Source: Marsupella aquatica (Eukaryota; Marchantiophyta). From it: 64,000 nucleotides of DNA. The notes under the pieces were generated by a model, which was given only the letters and a program-made list of their open reading frames with translations, was not told the origin of the DNA and searched no databases. The stretch spans positions 9,796,001 to 9,860,000 of the forward strand of contig OZ316891.1 in assembly GCA_973895155.1 (NCBI GenBank). Direction: 5' to 3'. Positions 47,199-58,397 of the stretch are shown piece by piece (positions within the stretch are counted from its first letter, which is position 1; each line of letters starts with the position of its first letter). Made by a program: the position numbers and the translations under genes.

Positions 47199-48890
47199 CG
47201 GGGTAATGGCTTGGTTCCTTTTAAGTGTGGTTGAGGATTATATACTAGTAAGTATAGTAAGGAATGACAAAGCACATTTCTGCGGCATGCAAAGTGAAGC
47301 TGGGTGGAGAGAGCATGCAAGTCCAAAATTCCTTTTTAGGGTTTTCACTTATGGTTTAGGGTTTTCTTGGTATTTGTTTAACTGCAAAGTTTCCTTTGTA
47401 GATGCTTTTTTTCTTTGTTAAACTGTGTAGTTATCCACTTGTGCACTTAGGGTTGCAGTTATGGTTTATGTTTACTCTTGCATTGGTTATGTGCATATTC
47501 AGCTTTGTAAAGTAAATTCCCTTTGTTACAGAATGCACGTAAGGAGGTTTTGCGGTTATGTTGCAGTTATGGGGCGTGCACTTAGCGGTTTTGATTCGGG
47601 TTTGACTTTTCCTCGTTGTTTTGAGCTGTTATTGTGCCTGATCAATGCTCCCCGTGCACCTGATCGATGCTCCCCTTGCACCTCTAGAATCTGAAGTGCT
47701 TGATGGGTTGGTTCTGCTTTTTCGATTGCAATCAAAATCCTTGATTAGGCGCCGGCAGAAGAGTCAACTTATTACGGAGACCTTCTGGCCGGTCGCCTCA
47801 ACTGTTCTGTGCAAGCTTTCTCAAATTTTCGGCATCTCTCTGTCATTCATTTGGCATCATCGATCCTTGGTGATTGATGATCGGGGCCATGGTGCGTCTT
47901 CGCGAGCTTTTTCTTTTATTCTTCTCGATCCTGTGTGTCTAGACTTAATGTGTGTTTGTCTTTTCTCTCGGAATTTTCCTGTGCATCATCGGGCATTCAT
48001 CGCCCTTATCTCCTTTCAATTTTCGAAAGATTTTATGGCCTCATTTTGTTTCTTATCGTTCTCGGTTCTCCTCTATTTTCGAAAGTACTTATGGCATCCT
48101 CATTGTACTTTCTTGCTGCGCCTGTGATAGACGGACCTTATCACCTCCGATCACCGTAAGCCTTTCGAAGTTTCTTCGCTCCTTTCCGATCTCAAGTTCG
48201 CTAAATGATACTGAGGCCGGCTCTCACTGATTGGGGTTCGATGCTCGATTTTTGGAATGACACTGCTCGATCTGCTTCTCTTGATCGATCGCTCCAATCC
48301 TTTTTCCAATCTCTCGCGCTCCTTTGTCGTTTCATCCGATAATGCTTCAGTGGCTCTAATAGATGGTTGCTTCAATTCGCGCCATCTGCTCTTGAGTTCG
48401 GCTGTCTCAATTGTCTTTTCTTCCTGCATTCGGCATTCGCTACTGCCTCGATTCTCTTCGTCAAAAAATTCTTATGGCCTAGTGCGAAATAGTGGCGCTC
48501 CTTTTTCGGCAGCGACCTTCTTTCTCTTAATCGTCGGAGATCAGATCGAAGTTTTTCAGGCTCCTTTCCGTTTTCGAGAAGTTCTAATTCACGCTTCCTC
48601 TGGTTCGCTTTCATAAGGGAAAACGAGACCCATGTGTTCCATTTCCTATCACGCTTTGTGTTCCATTCGGCGTAAAACATTTCGATTCCCCATGGTCTTC
48701 TCTTTCTTCTTTTCTGTATCGATTCTGCAGGTGACAGTTTCCTTATGCAATTCGATCAGCCTCCTTGTTGTCCTTACGAATTCTGATGTTATTCGTACTC
48801 AATGATGTTAAAATTCTCAATCGTTACTCAATTCGCCATGGCTCTACAAAAAAAATTTCTTATCCTCCTTTTTGGCTCCGCTGGCTGAGA
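47199..48890 (-). other. Copia-2 long untranslated leader
   Basis: About 1.7 kb lie between the PBS and the gag ATG. Several short frames are present but none is conserved-looking. The leader is much longer than the 107-bp LTR, an unusual proportion. Confidence 0.7.
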
Positions 48891-48904
48891 CCTCGTGCTG
48901 ATAA
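48891..48904 (-). other. Copia-2 primer-binding site candidate
   Basis: The minus strand after the 5' LTR reads CG then TTATCAGCACGAGG. This differs from the initiator-Met PBS used by Copia-1, so a different tRNA or an internal tRNA segment is probably the primer. Confidence 0.6.
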
Positions 48905-48906
48905 CG

Positions 48907-49013
48907 TGTTTGATGGTGATAATAATCGTTTCAGTATAGTCTCGGTAATGGTACATATGGTGGTGTCGGGATGACCGGTTGATCCGGTCATCCGGTCAAG
49001 GTAGAGTCTAACA
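48907..49013 (-). repeat. Copia-2 5' LTR (107 bp)
   Basis: Same sequence as 42136-42242, followed by target duplication GTCTA at 49014-49018. Confidence 0.95.
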
Positions 49014-49018
49014 GTCTA

Positions 49019-52000
49019 CACTTTGACCAATTCTGCAATCTCTATTTTTGGGGTCCATTCAAACATGCTTCGTTTCTTGTCTTATGCTAGTCAGATACGG
49101 TTAATTTCTTGTCTTGTAGCAGAACTTGTTTCAGTTCTTGTCTTGTAGCAATCATGGAGTGTGCTCTGATGGACGTGAGGTAATTTGGATCAGGGCCCAT
49201 TTTTTGTTGTTGTAAATTTTGGGGTCTTTCCAACCTGGAATACAAACTTTATCTGGATTTTAGTCAGATTTGGCCTCCGAGGACTCAGTCCTTCTGACGA
49301 TTGTGCTGTACGTTCTGAGTGACGTGGTTGACAGGTACAGTAGATTCTATTATTATTGATTCTAGAAGCATTGTTTTTTTAAGTTTTATATTTATTTTAT
49401 GATATTCCATGGGCAGTGTTGTGAGAATTGGTTTTTCGATGGATTGCTATACAAGACGTTTCACTAAAGTAAATTGGAGGGCCGTTTGTTTTCTAAAGAT
49501 AGACTCCCAACACAAATATTCTCTCTCTCTCTCTCTCTCCCTCTCTCTCTCTCTCAGCCAAAACACAAAAAAGCTCGGGAGACAAGATCTCTCACAAGAA
49601 ACCCAATCAAAGGAGAAAAAGCAAAAAGCCAAAAAGACCAAGGCCAAAGACCCCAAAACCAAACCCCTACACCCTACCTATCCTTATACTGAAGAGCCTG
49701 GTAGAGCTCAGGCATAAACTGCATTTGAGAGTCCAGCAAGGGAATCAAACTAGAGACCCCAAAACCAAAAAATAGTGAAGGCGTGTGCCTCTCTACAGAG
49801 CGATATAGACCTGCTATCTAAAAATCTTGTGATAACAGACACCGCAGGGGGAGGGGGGGGGGGGGGGGGGGGCAGCAAGTTAGAGCCTCCACTTGATATA
49901 ATCACCTGCACAGGAATGCACAAAATGGTCAAATGTCAGGTGCAGCGCACCAAAACCCCCCGGCAAATGGGTAGAAAACGTCCCCTGGATAATGCACCTC
50001 ATGAGCTAGCTCCTCCATAAGGTGAGCAGCCCGCGCAACAGCATGTCCCTGAATATGAGCCGCTGAAGCCACATTAGCCCCACTAGGAGGGTTAAGGGCC
50101 CATGTAACTTGTATTACTAGCTGATAGAGTACGAGACCTTGCTTTTTCAGGAGGAAGCAAGGTCATAGTGGTTTTTACAGATTATTATGAGTTTTAATGG
50201 GACTTGAAACATTTTGCTTTGTGCTTGAGGGAGGAATGTTCTCAAGTGTGCCAATTTTGATGCATCATTTTTGATCTGCCTACACATGTACCATTCCTGC
50301 GGGTTTGCAGGGCCACAACATCGTTCGTTGATTGCCTTAGGAGTTGGTTTACTTGGATCATGTTTTAAAATTTAGCAATCACAGGAAACTTAACAAGGAC
50401 ATATATGCATGAGTAAACAACCAATAATTCTAGAAGAATAGTTTTGTTGTTTATTGGTGTTTCAATGGGTTAATTACTGATTGAAGGGAGCTTTTATTTG
50501 TTGAGATGCAATTCGGGGAAGATTGGATCTCAGTTCCAAAATATCTAAGTATCCATTTGAGTTGGGCTCCAATCTGCTGAACATTCTCATTTGACTAGGC
50601 TAACAAAACATTTGACCCCAATCATTAGATTTCTTATGTAGATTGTTCATTGGATAATTTCCTGTAAAGCCGTCCACATTGTATCTATCATCATTAACAA
50701 CGTAGTACTCTTTTGAGATCTCATTGGACACAATACATGCTTATCGGAAAAGATAGTACATGTACGTAGGAAAAGAGACACGCATTTTTAAAACTCCAGT
50801 CGGTATTTGTGAATTATCACACCCTTGAGCATGTTGAAGAGTATCTCAAAATTCCTAAACTCTTTTGCCCCAAAGCATGATGTCATTTGTCACAAAATTG
50901 GATTATGTGTATTTCTTCTTTGCCTTTGCTCACTTTGAATATCCTCATGTTACAATTTAACATGACTTATAAATGAGCTAAATATCTTCATAAAAGCATT
51001 CACTTTGTTTATTTGGAATCATTGACATAAATGACATATCCTCTATGATTGAAAGTTAGTTCAATCTGCATCACTTGCTTCCCAGAGTTCTTGTTCTTGT
51101 TCATGGCCAAGCTTGTGCAAGATATTATCTTATTCAACATCCGCATAGACCTGGCACCATCCACAAATAGGATCCTGATCTTCTCTTTAACAAGGTGACA
51201 AGGGGTTGGTGTCCCAGTTGGTTTCAGTCCAAGCCAACCATTCCATGCACATGGAGAACACTTGTAAATATATACACCAAGTTTGACTGTATTGAGCAAA
51301 CAAACACCACTCAAGATAACATGTACATGTACAACACCTAAAGAACACACAAATAGTGAACAAAAGATATATGTGTTTCATGTCACAAGAGTTGTACTGA
51401 ATTCTAAGCCTGTTGGCCAAACTGAATCTCCATAAACTAAGCTTTCCTCATATGTCAAATGGCTCTGTGACAATTAGCCGAAGTTCCACTCACTAAGTAC
51501 CATTAGTGAATATAGTAGTAGCACATCTAGCCTTAACCAAGCACCTGACTATAGGTAGACTAATTGTGATTATATAATAAATCTAAACCTAAAAGTAAAT
51601 GCCTAACGACTCCAATTGGTTGATAGATGTGTATTGTAGTCCACCACCTGAATTTGTTACCCCCATTGTTACCCCATGCTGATTTGTTTGTTGATGTTTT
51701 ACTTTTGAATTTTATGATTTCAAAGTCTAATTGTTTTGTTGGCATCCTATGAAACACAAAGAATTATGTCTACTTTTGGTACTGCAAACATAGACACTCA
51801 ACTTCTTTGTGACAGAAATCAATACCGTGACTGCAGAGGGTACAGAGGGTTGAGAGCACTTCCTAGATGTAAATATTAGGGTTGGAAATATTATAGGGCC
51901 CCTGCTGTACATTCCTCCGTGGAGCAAGAAATATTTTTATGACTTGAAAAACAAACATTTTATTGCAGAGTCTTTCTGAGGCCACGACTACCATTTGGAT

Positions 52001-52454
52001 TCTCACCATGGTCTTGCATCGGCAAAGAGATCCACTGTGTGAAAACTTTGAGAATGGTGTGTTTATTTTATTAATCGTCTTGCTTATGGGACCCACTCCT
52101 AGAACATCACTTTGACTTATATCCTGTCTTTCTCGGGTTGTCACTTTGGCAGGTGATGGGGTCCCATCTTGTTAACTATTTGCATGTTTCCAAGCTTACG
52201 AGCTATTTGGCGCACGTTTCCATCCACCACTTTTCATTTATTTCTTTTTATTTCTTTTGTCCCACTATTCAGCTCAAGTCAACTATCGAAAGTCAATGAA
52301 AAATACAATTATAATTCTTTTGAGTTTTGTACCTCTTTTGCTTTTACTCAATTGCACATTGTTTGACCCATTTTAGTAATAGGTCTTGTTGCCTTTTCTG
52401 CATTGAAAGCAAACATCCACGCATACCACCCAAATTACTCGAGCGCATTAAGTG
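49019..52454. other. intergenic, with microsatellites
   Basis: No supported gene. A (CT)n tract lies at 49521-49554 and a run of 20 G at 49853-49872. On the minus strand, roughly 50150 to 49940 stays open with protein-like text (AHLMEELAHEVHYPGDVFYP) that I could not identify; it may be a gene or transposon fragment. Confidence 0.45.
49521..49554. repeat. (CT)n microsatellite
   Basis: 34 bp of CT units with a single CC interruption. Confidence 0.95.
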
Positions 52455-53099
52455 AGAGCGGAATTGAGGTCTATGCTTCATCGACCCCCTCTGGACTATT
52501 TCTTATTTAATCAACCCCTTATGTTCAGATCTGCCCCAATCCACCTCCTCTGACAATTTCTTACAGATAGTTCTTGGGAAGAGCAGTGTAGAGATACTTC
52601 TCCTTTACCATGATGAACTCTAATTTTCTATCATATGAGCCCGTGGTCTCGCCTGTGGTATGTTGCAATTGTGTTGAGATAGGAGTCGGCCCACAATCCA
52701 CGCGTGATAAGATCAAATGACATTGGACGCAATAGTGGGTACTTACGGACCCCCATTAGGGGTCTCTTGCAAATTCTCTGCCATGAGGTTGCGCCACATC
52801 ATCACAACTAGCCACAAACAGGAATGATCCTACTTTTAACAATAACAAATGTGCACATTCCTGTTTGTGGCGAAAGCAACGTAATTTTTGGGCGCCATGC
52901 CGTAAATATTAAACGTAAAAAAAACCAAAATACAAAGGAAGATATGTCATTTAGTAAAACAAAGTTACCATTTTGATGTTTGTCAAAGATATATCAGTGT
53001 TTTATATCAAAATGCTTGTATTTTTTAATTGTTTGCAAGTTTGAAAAAATCAATCGATAGAAATGTACATAATTAAAACCCATTTGGCTTCACATTGTA

Positions 53100-53600
53100 A
53101 AACTAAATAATAAATCTCCTTAGTACTTGACAAAACTTGCCAATATTTGATTCATTGGAAAATTCAAGATCAAGATTTAGAAACTCGTGATTTCTTTAGT
53201 AATGTCTTGATAAAATCTCTCAATGTCACTCATTGGAAAGCTACAGTAAAATTAAAAACTCATCATCTCTTTAGTACTTGAAAAAATCTATCAATGTTAG
53301 GTTCATTGGAAAGCTAGAGAAATTTAGATACTCGTGATCTCTCTATTTCTTGACAAATAATCTCAATGTCACACATTAGAAAGCTAACAAGATTGAAAAC
53401 CTCTTGATCTTTTGAGTACCATGACAAAATCTGACATAAAATTTGTAAATGTCAGACTCAATGTTAGAAAGCTAAAAGAATTCATGAACTCATAATCAAA
53501 ATTTCTTATACTAACACTCATTGGAAAGGCAAAGATATTCAAAAACCCATATGGAACTTGACAAATTTGTCAATTTGAGGCTCATTGGAAACCCTTTCTC
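53100..53600. repeat. degenerate 55-90-bp tandem repeat inside the TIR element
   Basis: CTCATTGGAAAGCTA-type cores recur near 53154, 53232, 53305, 53375, 53463, 53520 and 53584. Each is linked by a block like AACTCGTGATCTCTTTAGTACTTGACAAAATC in degraded form. Confidence 0.65.
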
Positions 53601-54687
53601 GATTAAGAGATATCACAATCTCATCACCGTCACAAACTTAGCTGCTACAAATTGATTTCTTTGATTACGTCACCATTTTTTGTCCACAATGCTTGCTTCC
53701 CGGCTTGAATTGTTCGCATCTCTTAGATAGTCTTCAACTAAAGCTCACTCTAAACACAGGTTGACGCCAAATGCAACCTCTATGTCAAAGAAACAATTGT
53801 TGGTCTTCCCCTCACACCATAGCTTTCTTAAATAAAAATAACTACAAATCCTTTGTTTGAAGTGATGGCTCGTTCGTTTTGTGTGTTCTTCCCACCAAAT
53901 TGACAAGCGCTCTTTTGCCAACAGTTGAGTGTTGTGCTCTAGTCTGTCTTGTGGCGGTAATGCTCAATGTAACTCACAAATAATCAATCAAGAATGGTTG
54001 AACGATGATTTCTCTAATGTGTAAGCAAAACCTATAAGAAAACTCAATTCCTCCACATTCAACCTTCCATTTGATAAATCTCTATCTTTTGAGCATTTGT
54101 TTTTGTATGAGCACACACCAACATCATTGGGAGACTCAAACCCGTTGGTTACCGCCTTGATGAAAATTGATTTCACTTGATCACACAAACATTCCTTGGA
54201 TGAACATGGGGGTCCACGGATTAATTTTGTGTTTAGAGACAAAACTAGTATGGTCTTTAAACATTTAGGGGTTAGTCTCCAGTGGGGTCTCCATTTGTCT
54301 GAAGTTTAGAGGTAATAAAACTGGGCTGCTATCTCCATAATGTTCATATATAGTTGCTTTGTTGAGATTGAATCTTTATTAGTGCATTCCACTAGATACA
54401 AATCTATGTTTGGATCTCCCTCATAGACAAATACTTTGCTGGATTTCTTTGACACCTATTTGCTAAATCGGCACACTGTCTTGCATTCAGAAACTATTAA
54501 ATGTTTCTAATCTTTATACCACAAGACCATTATGACAGCCAAGAATTCAAACACTTGTAAAATTCTCCAAAATCCTTGAAGTGTTTGCCCTTTTGAAGTT
54601 GACTTGCCTTTGCTTCCATTACAAGCAATTGAACTAAGACACTTTGCATTATGTACTCTCAACAAAGAGTGTTCATTAGAATAAAAA

Positions 54688-54691
<4 letters not shown>

Positions 54692-54721
<30 letters not shown>
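54692..54721. repeat. (AT)15 microsatellite
   Basis: Uninterrupted alternating A and T over 30 bp. Confidence 0.97.
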
Positions 54722-54723
<2 letters not shown>

Positions 54724-55598
54724 ACAACAATTGATGACAACATTAAATTCTTACAGAATTTCTTATAGGCTTTCCCATCAGTTATCCTGGTCACGTCCTA
54801 AATCCATGTGCAATTGTGTCTTGTTTTTGGGCACGCTCTCTCTTGTAGTGATAATATGTCACATTAAAGAATGTCCACTTCAAATAGATCCCCTCTATGC
54901 CAAAGATGCACAATGAAATCAAAATCTCTAACATTTGATATCCATAAGTGTACCTCACACCACTACAATGTCATCCAGATTGCATGCAAACTCTTACAAA
55001 AAGAGATTGAGCTTCCCAATAACCCCCAATACAATAGATTCCCCAAACCTCATGACTGACAGAAGTCATCGTGATAGAATGTGAAACAATGAACATTTGG
55101 ACTAAGTTATGTGAGGACAATTCAATCATGAAAATCTGAAGGTCACATAACACATATTGTCTTCACATCATTTTTGAATTCCTCAATTGTCGCTGTCACG
55201 GCACGGCCGACCCTAAACCAAACATTTGACGGTTTGGTAAAGTTTCTTGCACCCACAGACAGCTTCAGGTAGATTGCAATTGCAACACACGCCATGTCAT
55301 GAACTAGAAACTATCAAAGGGGGTCAATTGGGTAACAAACAGACTTTGGGGGGTCGATTGGGGCAGATCTGAACATAGGGGGTCGATTAAGTAGGAAACA
55401 GTTCAGAGGGAATTGATTAAGCAAATACCTAGAGCGGAATTCATAGGTTCTAGATGGGGTTCTAGATTCAACGAACATGATTGGGGGTTAAATTAATATA
55501 ATTCTCTAGTTCACTTTTGTATAGTCAGGTCTTGTTTAGGGGGGCCATGATGCCCGAAAAAAGGAATTAGCTAGAATTTTGAATGGGTATTAATGCTC

Positions 55599-55755
55599 AC
55601 TAGCCCCATGCCCGTGCTTTGCACGAAAGATGTGGAGGCCAGGGCAAGATGTCAAGGAGAGACAAAGATGTGGAGGCAAGGGAAAGATGTCGAGGAGAGT
55701 CAATGATGTCAAGGAGAGTCAAAGATATCAAGGAGAGGGCAAGATATTGTAGGAT
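55599..55755. repeat. ACTAG-palindrome-minisatellite block (second copy)
   Basis: ACTAG (55599-55603) is followed by CCCGTGCTTTGCACG (55611-55625) and then about seven imperfect units of AAAGATGTCAAGGAGAGTC. This mirrors 1829-2243 on the other strand in order and content. Confidence 0.6.
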
Positions 55756-55770
55756 CAAAACAGACAGCAT

Positions 55771-55832
55771 TGTTGGGGATAATCCCTATCCCGAGACACC
55801 ATGCACATGTGAACACATATAAAGTAGTCGAC
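55771..55832 (-). repeat. truncated 3' LTR of the deleted Copia relative
   Basis: It matches the first 62 bp of 58398-58690 (TGTTGGGGATAATCCCTATC ... AGTAGTCGAC) with only a small indel and a substitution. Confidence 0.88.
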
Positions 55833-56462
55833 CATACACATGTGAACCCTTAGCAAAAAATACTGTGTATAGGGCCGGGCGAATGGCCGGGGTGAGTACG
55901 GGGGTCGAGCCGACTGTGTATGCAGTCGAAGGGCCGGGCCAGCGACTGCAGCCGGTGAGGAGCCATAAAACCGGGAGGGCTTGGGGGTCGAGCAGCGGGC
56001 TACAGCCCGCGGGTTGCAGGATGTACGGGCCAAACGGAGGGGCGTGCAACGGCGCAAAAGGTGCCGGCCGGCGCTACGTCGTCGCGCCTCAGCCGCTGCA
56101 CGGCTGTGTATGCAAGCTCGGGAGGGGGCTATAGCCTGTGGCTTGTAGGCGTATGAAGGAGTATGCGGGGCCAGGGGAAAAAGACGTGTGTGTAAACACA
56201 CCAATAAACAGCCCTACACTAAGCAAAAAATGGCGTTTAAGACACAAATTGCCGTGTTACAAACCTAGCCACTATTTAGCTCGAGAAAGTGAAGGTAAAA
56301 GTTGCCAAATTGCACCGGCTTAGTCTGCAGCTTCAACAGAGAAAAAACTTCTGTCGCGTTGCACTCTCTCTGTGTCAAGTGCCAATCCCAAACTCAAAAT
56401 GATCGCTTCGCCGTGATCTCTCTGTTGAGCCGTAGCACTTTGCGGTTCCTTCTTTGAGTCAG

Positions 56463-57966
56463 TGGTGGACCTCGCCACCCAGCGCCCTCACCAATCCCAG
56501 CACTTGCGCCTAAGTGCCCTTGGTGCCCCCGTTGGTGCCCGAACGCCTCCACGGAATACCTCAAGCAAGCATCCAAGTGCCTCTAGCACCACCTGCGGCC
56601 CCTCCCATACGAAGCCGCACTTGCTCACCTACATGACCGCTACTCAATGGTCCTCACTGTCTGCACAAGCAACGAAGCACCTCGGTAAGTAACCCTTTCG
56701 GATCTAGAACTCGCCAAGTCTAGCATCCTAACTCAAGCTCAACAGACGTTGGTAAATAGGTCAGCGATAGGTCCTCCCGATGCCATAAGCCGGAACCAGA
56801 ACCCACGCCCATTGTCCGTCCAGGACAGCTCCTTCCTTGGGCGCGGCCCGGGTTCCCCCTCGTACCTATTCATCACCAACTGACCACCCTGACCTCAGGA
56901 CATGCTCATGGCCCAAATAGCGTAGCTTGTCCTAAAGCTTGTCCCAAGCTTGTCTCAACACGCCGGAACCAGAACGGCCCCAACTCTAACAACCGCCCCC
57001 GGTTTGCCCCACTGATGGTCTAGGGACCGAGCGCTCTTGGGGCTCAGCCTCCATACCTACTTGGCCTTGCCTCCCCAACGCAAGCTCCCTTGGGAGACTG
57101 AACGCGGCTTGGTTGCTGTTCGGCAGGATTTGGCAAGCGGGCGAGCTAACACCTGAAAACCACGAGAACCCATGGCACCCCTGGACCCATCTGAGCTCAA
57201 GAGGACGTAGCCCTCTTCAAGAGCTTTCCAACGAACCCAAGAAGTCCTCCAACGGACTTCCCGTTGGGAAGATATCACCATTTCCGTTTGGCGGTTTTCC
57301 TTAGTGTCGTGATCGCCGCGGCTCACGACTTTGGCTCGCCCTTAGCCCCCAGGGAGACACCACTCCCCTCATATATGCTTCTGGGGACCTGCCACCCCTG
57401 GACCAGCTTTGGTCCCTAAAACATTTGGCCCCCAACCCGGATCCTATCGCACATAATGGGTGCGCCACCAACTGGCAACGCCCATAACTTTCTTGATAGG
57501 CATCCGCAAGCGGAGTGCCTTAGCCCGTTGTGACCAGGCCGACCCAGTGCTCATGCCTAGGCCCTCAGGTCTGATCGCCGCTCAGTGCCCCCGACCGGCC
57601 CAACCCGGATCGGGGGACAACTTTCCCCCCAAGCGTCCGTTGCCAATGGCGTCAATTTCATTGGCCTTAGGCCCAAGAGGAGCTCACTCCCAAGCCCTCA
57701 GAACTCAAAGTCCATCCGATGGTCCGGACAACGATCCTTGAACCCGACCCATTTCCCCTTGACCCAACCAGCCATCGGCTAGTCCAAGTCCTTAGTGTGT
57801 GTCCCCAGCTTGGCCCCTTGCCTCGCTAGTGCCACATCTCATTGCCCACAAGTCTCCCCATGCTAAGTCCTCCCCGGATGGCCTATCCGGGCCTGGACCA
57901 TAAGGGAGCTCGGCGTCGGAGTCAGCGACGCCCGAGCTAAGTATTAAGGTAGTCGAGTTCCGCGAC
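56463..57966 (+). mobile_element. unclassified repeat X, copy 2 (uninterrupted)
   Basis: About 1504 bp, G+C-rich, without a coding frame. It lies between direct repeats TGAGTCAG (56455-56462 and 57967-57974). Because some terminal bases are shared with the flank, the true duplication could be 5 to 8 bp. With a 5-bp reading (GAGTC), the ends are AGTGGTGGACCTCGCC and the reverse complement of AGTCGCGGAACTCGAC, which match at 12 of 16 positions. The equivalent place in the Copia-1 leader (near 7640) lacks the insert. It carries none of the MITEs found in copy 1. Class unknown: atypical solo LTR or non-autonomous TIR element. Confidence 0.8.
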
Positions 57967-58383
57967 TGAGTCAGACGTCACAACAAGTAACCCGGTTCAG
58001 GGAGAAACAAACACCATAGCTTGTCAAAAAACCAGAACTCAACTCCTACTCGTCACGTCAAACTTGCACCGCAAACGCCAGTAATCCAGGTACTAAAACG
58101 ACCAGCTTGCTTCAACCTACAACTTGAGCTATTACATGCAACGCCTCGCGACCGCTCCCACAAAAATACCGTCGAACATGAAACTTCACAGACAAACGTT
58201 TTTTGCGATTACTCCTCACTCAGAAATCCGATCGATGATTTCTAATCGCCGTTAGAAAGCCCTCTCAACAATCTATCCAATGAGCCCACCACCATCAAGT
58301 GTCATGAGACGAAAACTCCTGAGATCTTCAAACTGTCAACTACACAAGAAATTCTTGTCACTATAGTGGCACCTCCCAGACAT

Positions 58384-58395
58384 GCTATGATACCA
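58384..58395 (-). other. PBS of the deleted Copia relative
   Basis: The minus strand reads TGGTATCATAGC two bases after the LTR, one base away from the Copia-1 PBS (TGGTATCAGAGC). Confidence 0.88.
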
Positions 58396-58397
58396 CT

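Larger units (their letters stand above)
42136..49013 (-). mobile_element. Copia-2: near-intact minus-strand Ty1-copia element with short LTRs
   Basis: The 6878-bp element is flanked by the target duplication GTCTA (42131-42135 and 49014-49018). Its LTRs are only 107 bp and read as identical. On the minus strand the order is LTR, PBS-like TATCAGCACGAGG, a 1.7-kb leader, one continuous gag-pol frame, polypurine tract AAAGGGGAG, LTR. LTR identity implies a recent insertion. Two stop codons interrupt gag-pol, so unless they are bypassed the copy is non-autonomous. Confidence 0.96.
52466..55430. mobile_element. long-TIR transposon (MULE-like), 2965 bp
   Basis: The ends are inverted repeats of about 80 bp. 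The left arm contains CATCGACCCCCTCTGGAC, TTATTTAATCAACCCC and GTTCAGATCTGCCCCAAT. The right arm in reverse complement contains AATTCCCTCTGAACTG, CTACTTAATCGACCCCC and the same GTTCAGATCTGCCCCAAT. An 11-bp direct repeat, AGAGCGGAATT, flanks it (52455-52465 and 55431-55441). Long TIRs with a 9-11-bp duplication fit Mutator-like elements. No transposase was recognised inside. Minus-strand open stretches at 53988-54242 and around 54530-54970 look partly coding and could be captured gene pieces. Confidence 0.8.

Noticed and set aside
47645-48680. Frames of 92-160 residues on both strands in the Copia-2 leader
   Set aside because: They overlap in contradictory frames, lack domains, and lie in untranslated leader.
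57057-57741. Frames of 63-93 residues inside repeat X copy 2
   Set aside because: The corresponding frames are broken in copy 1, so they are not conserved coding sequence.
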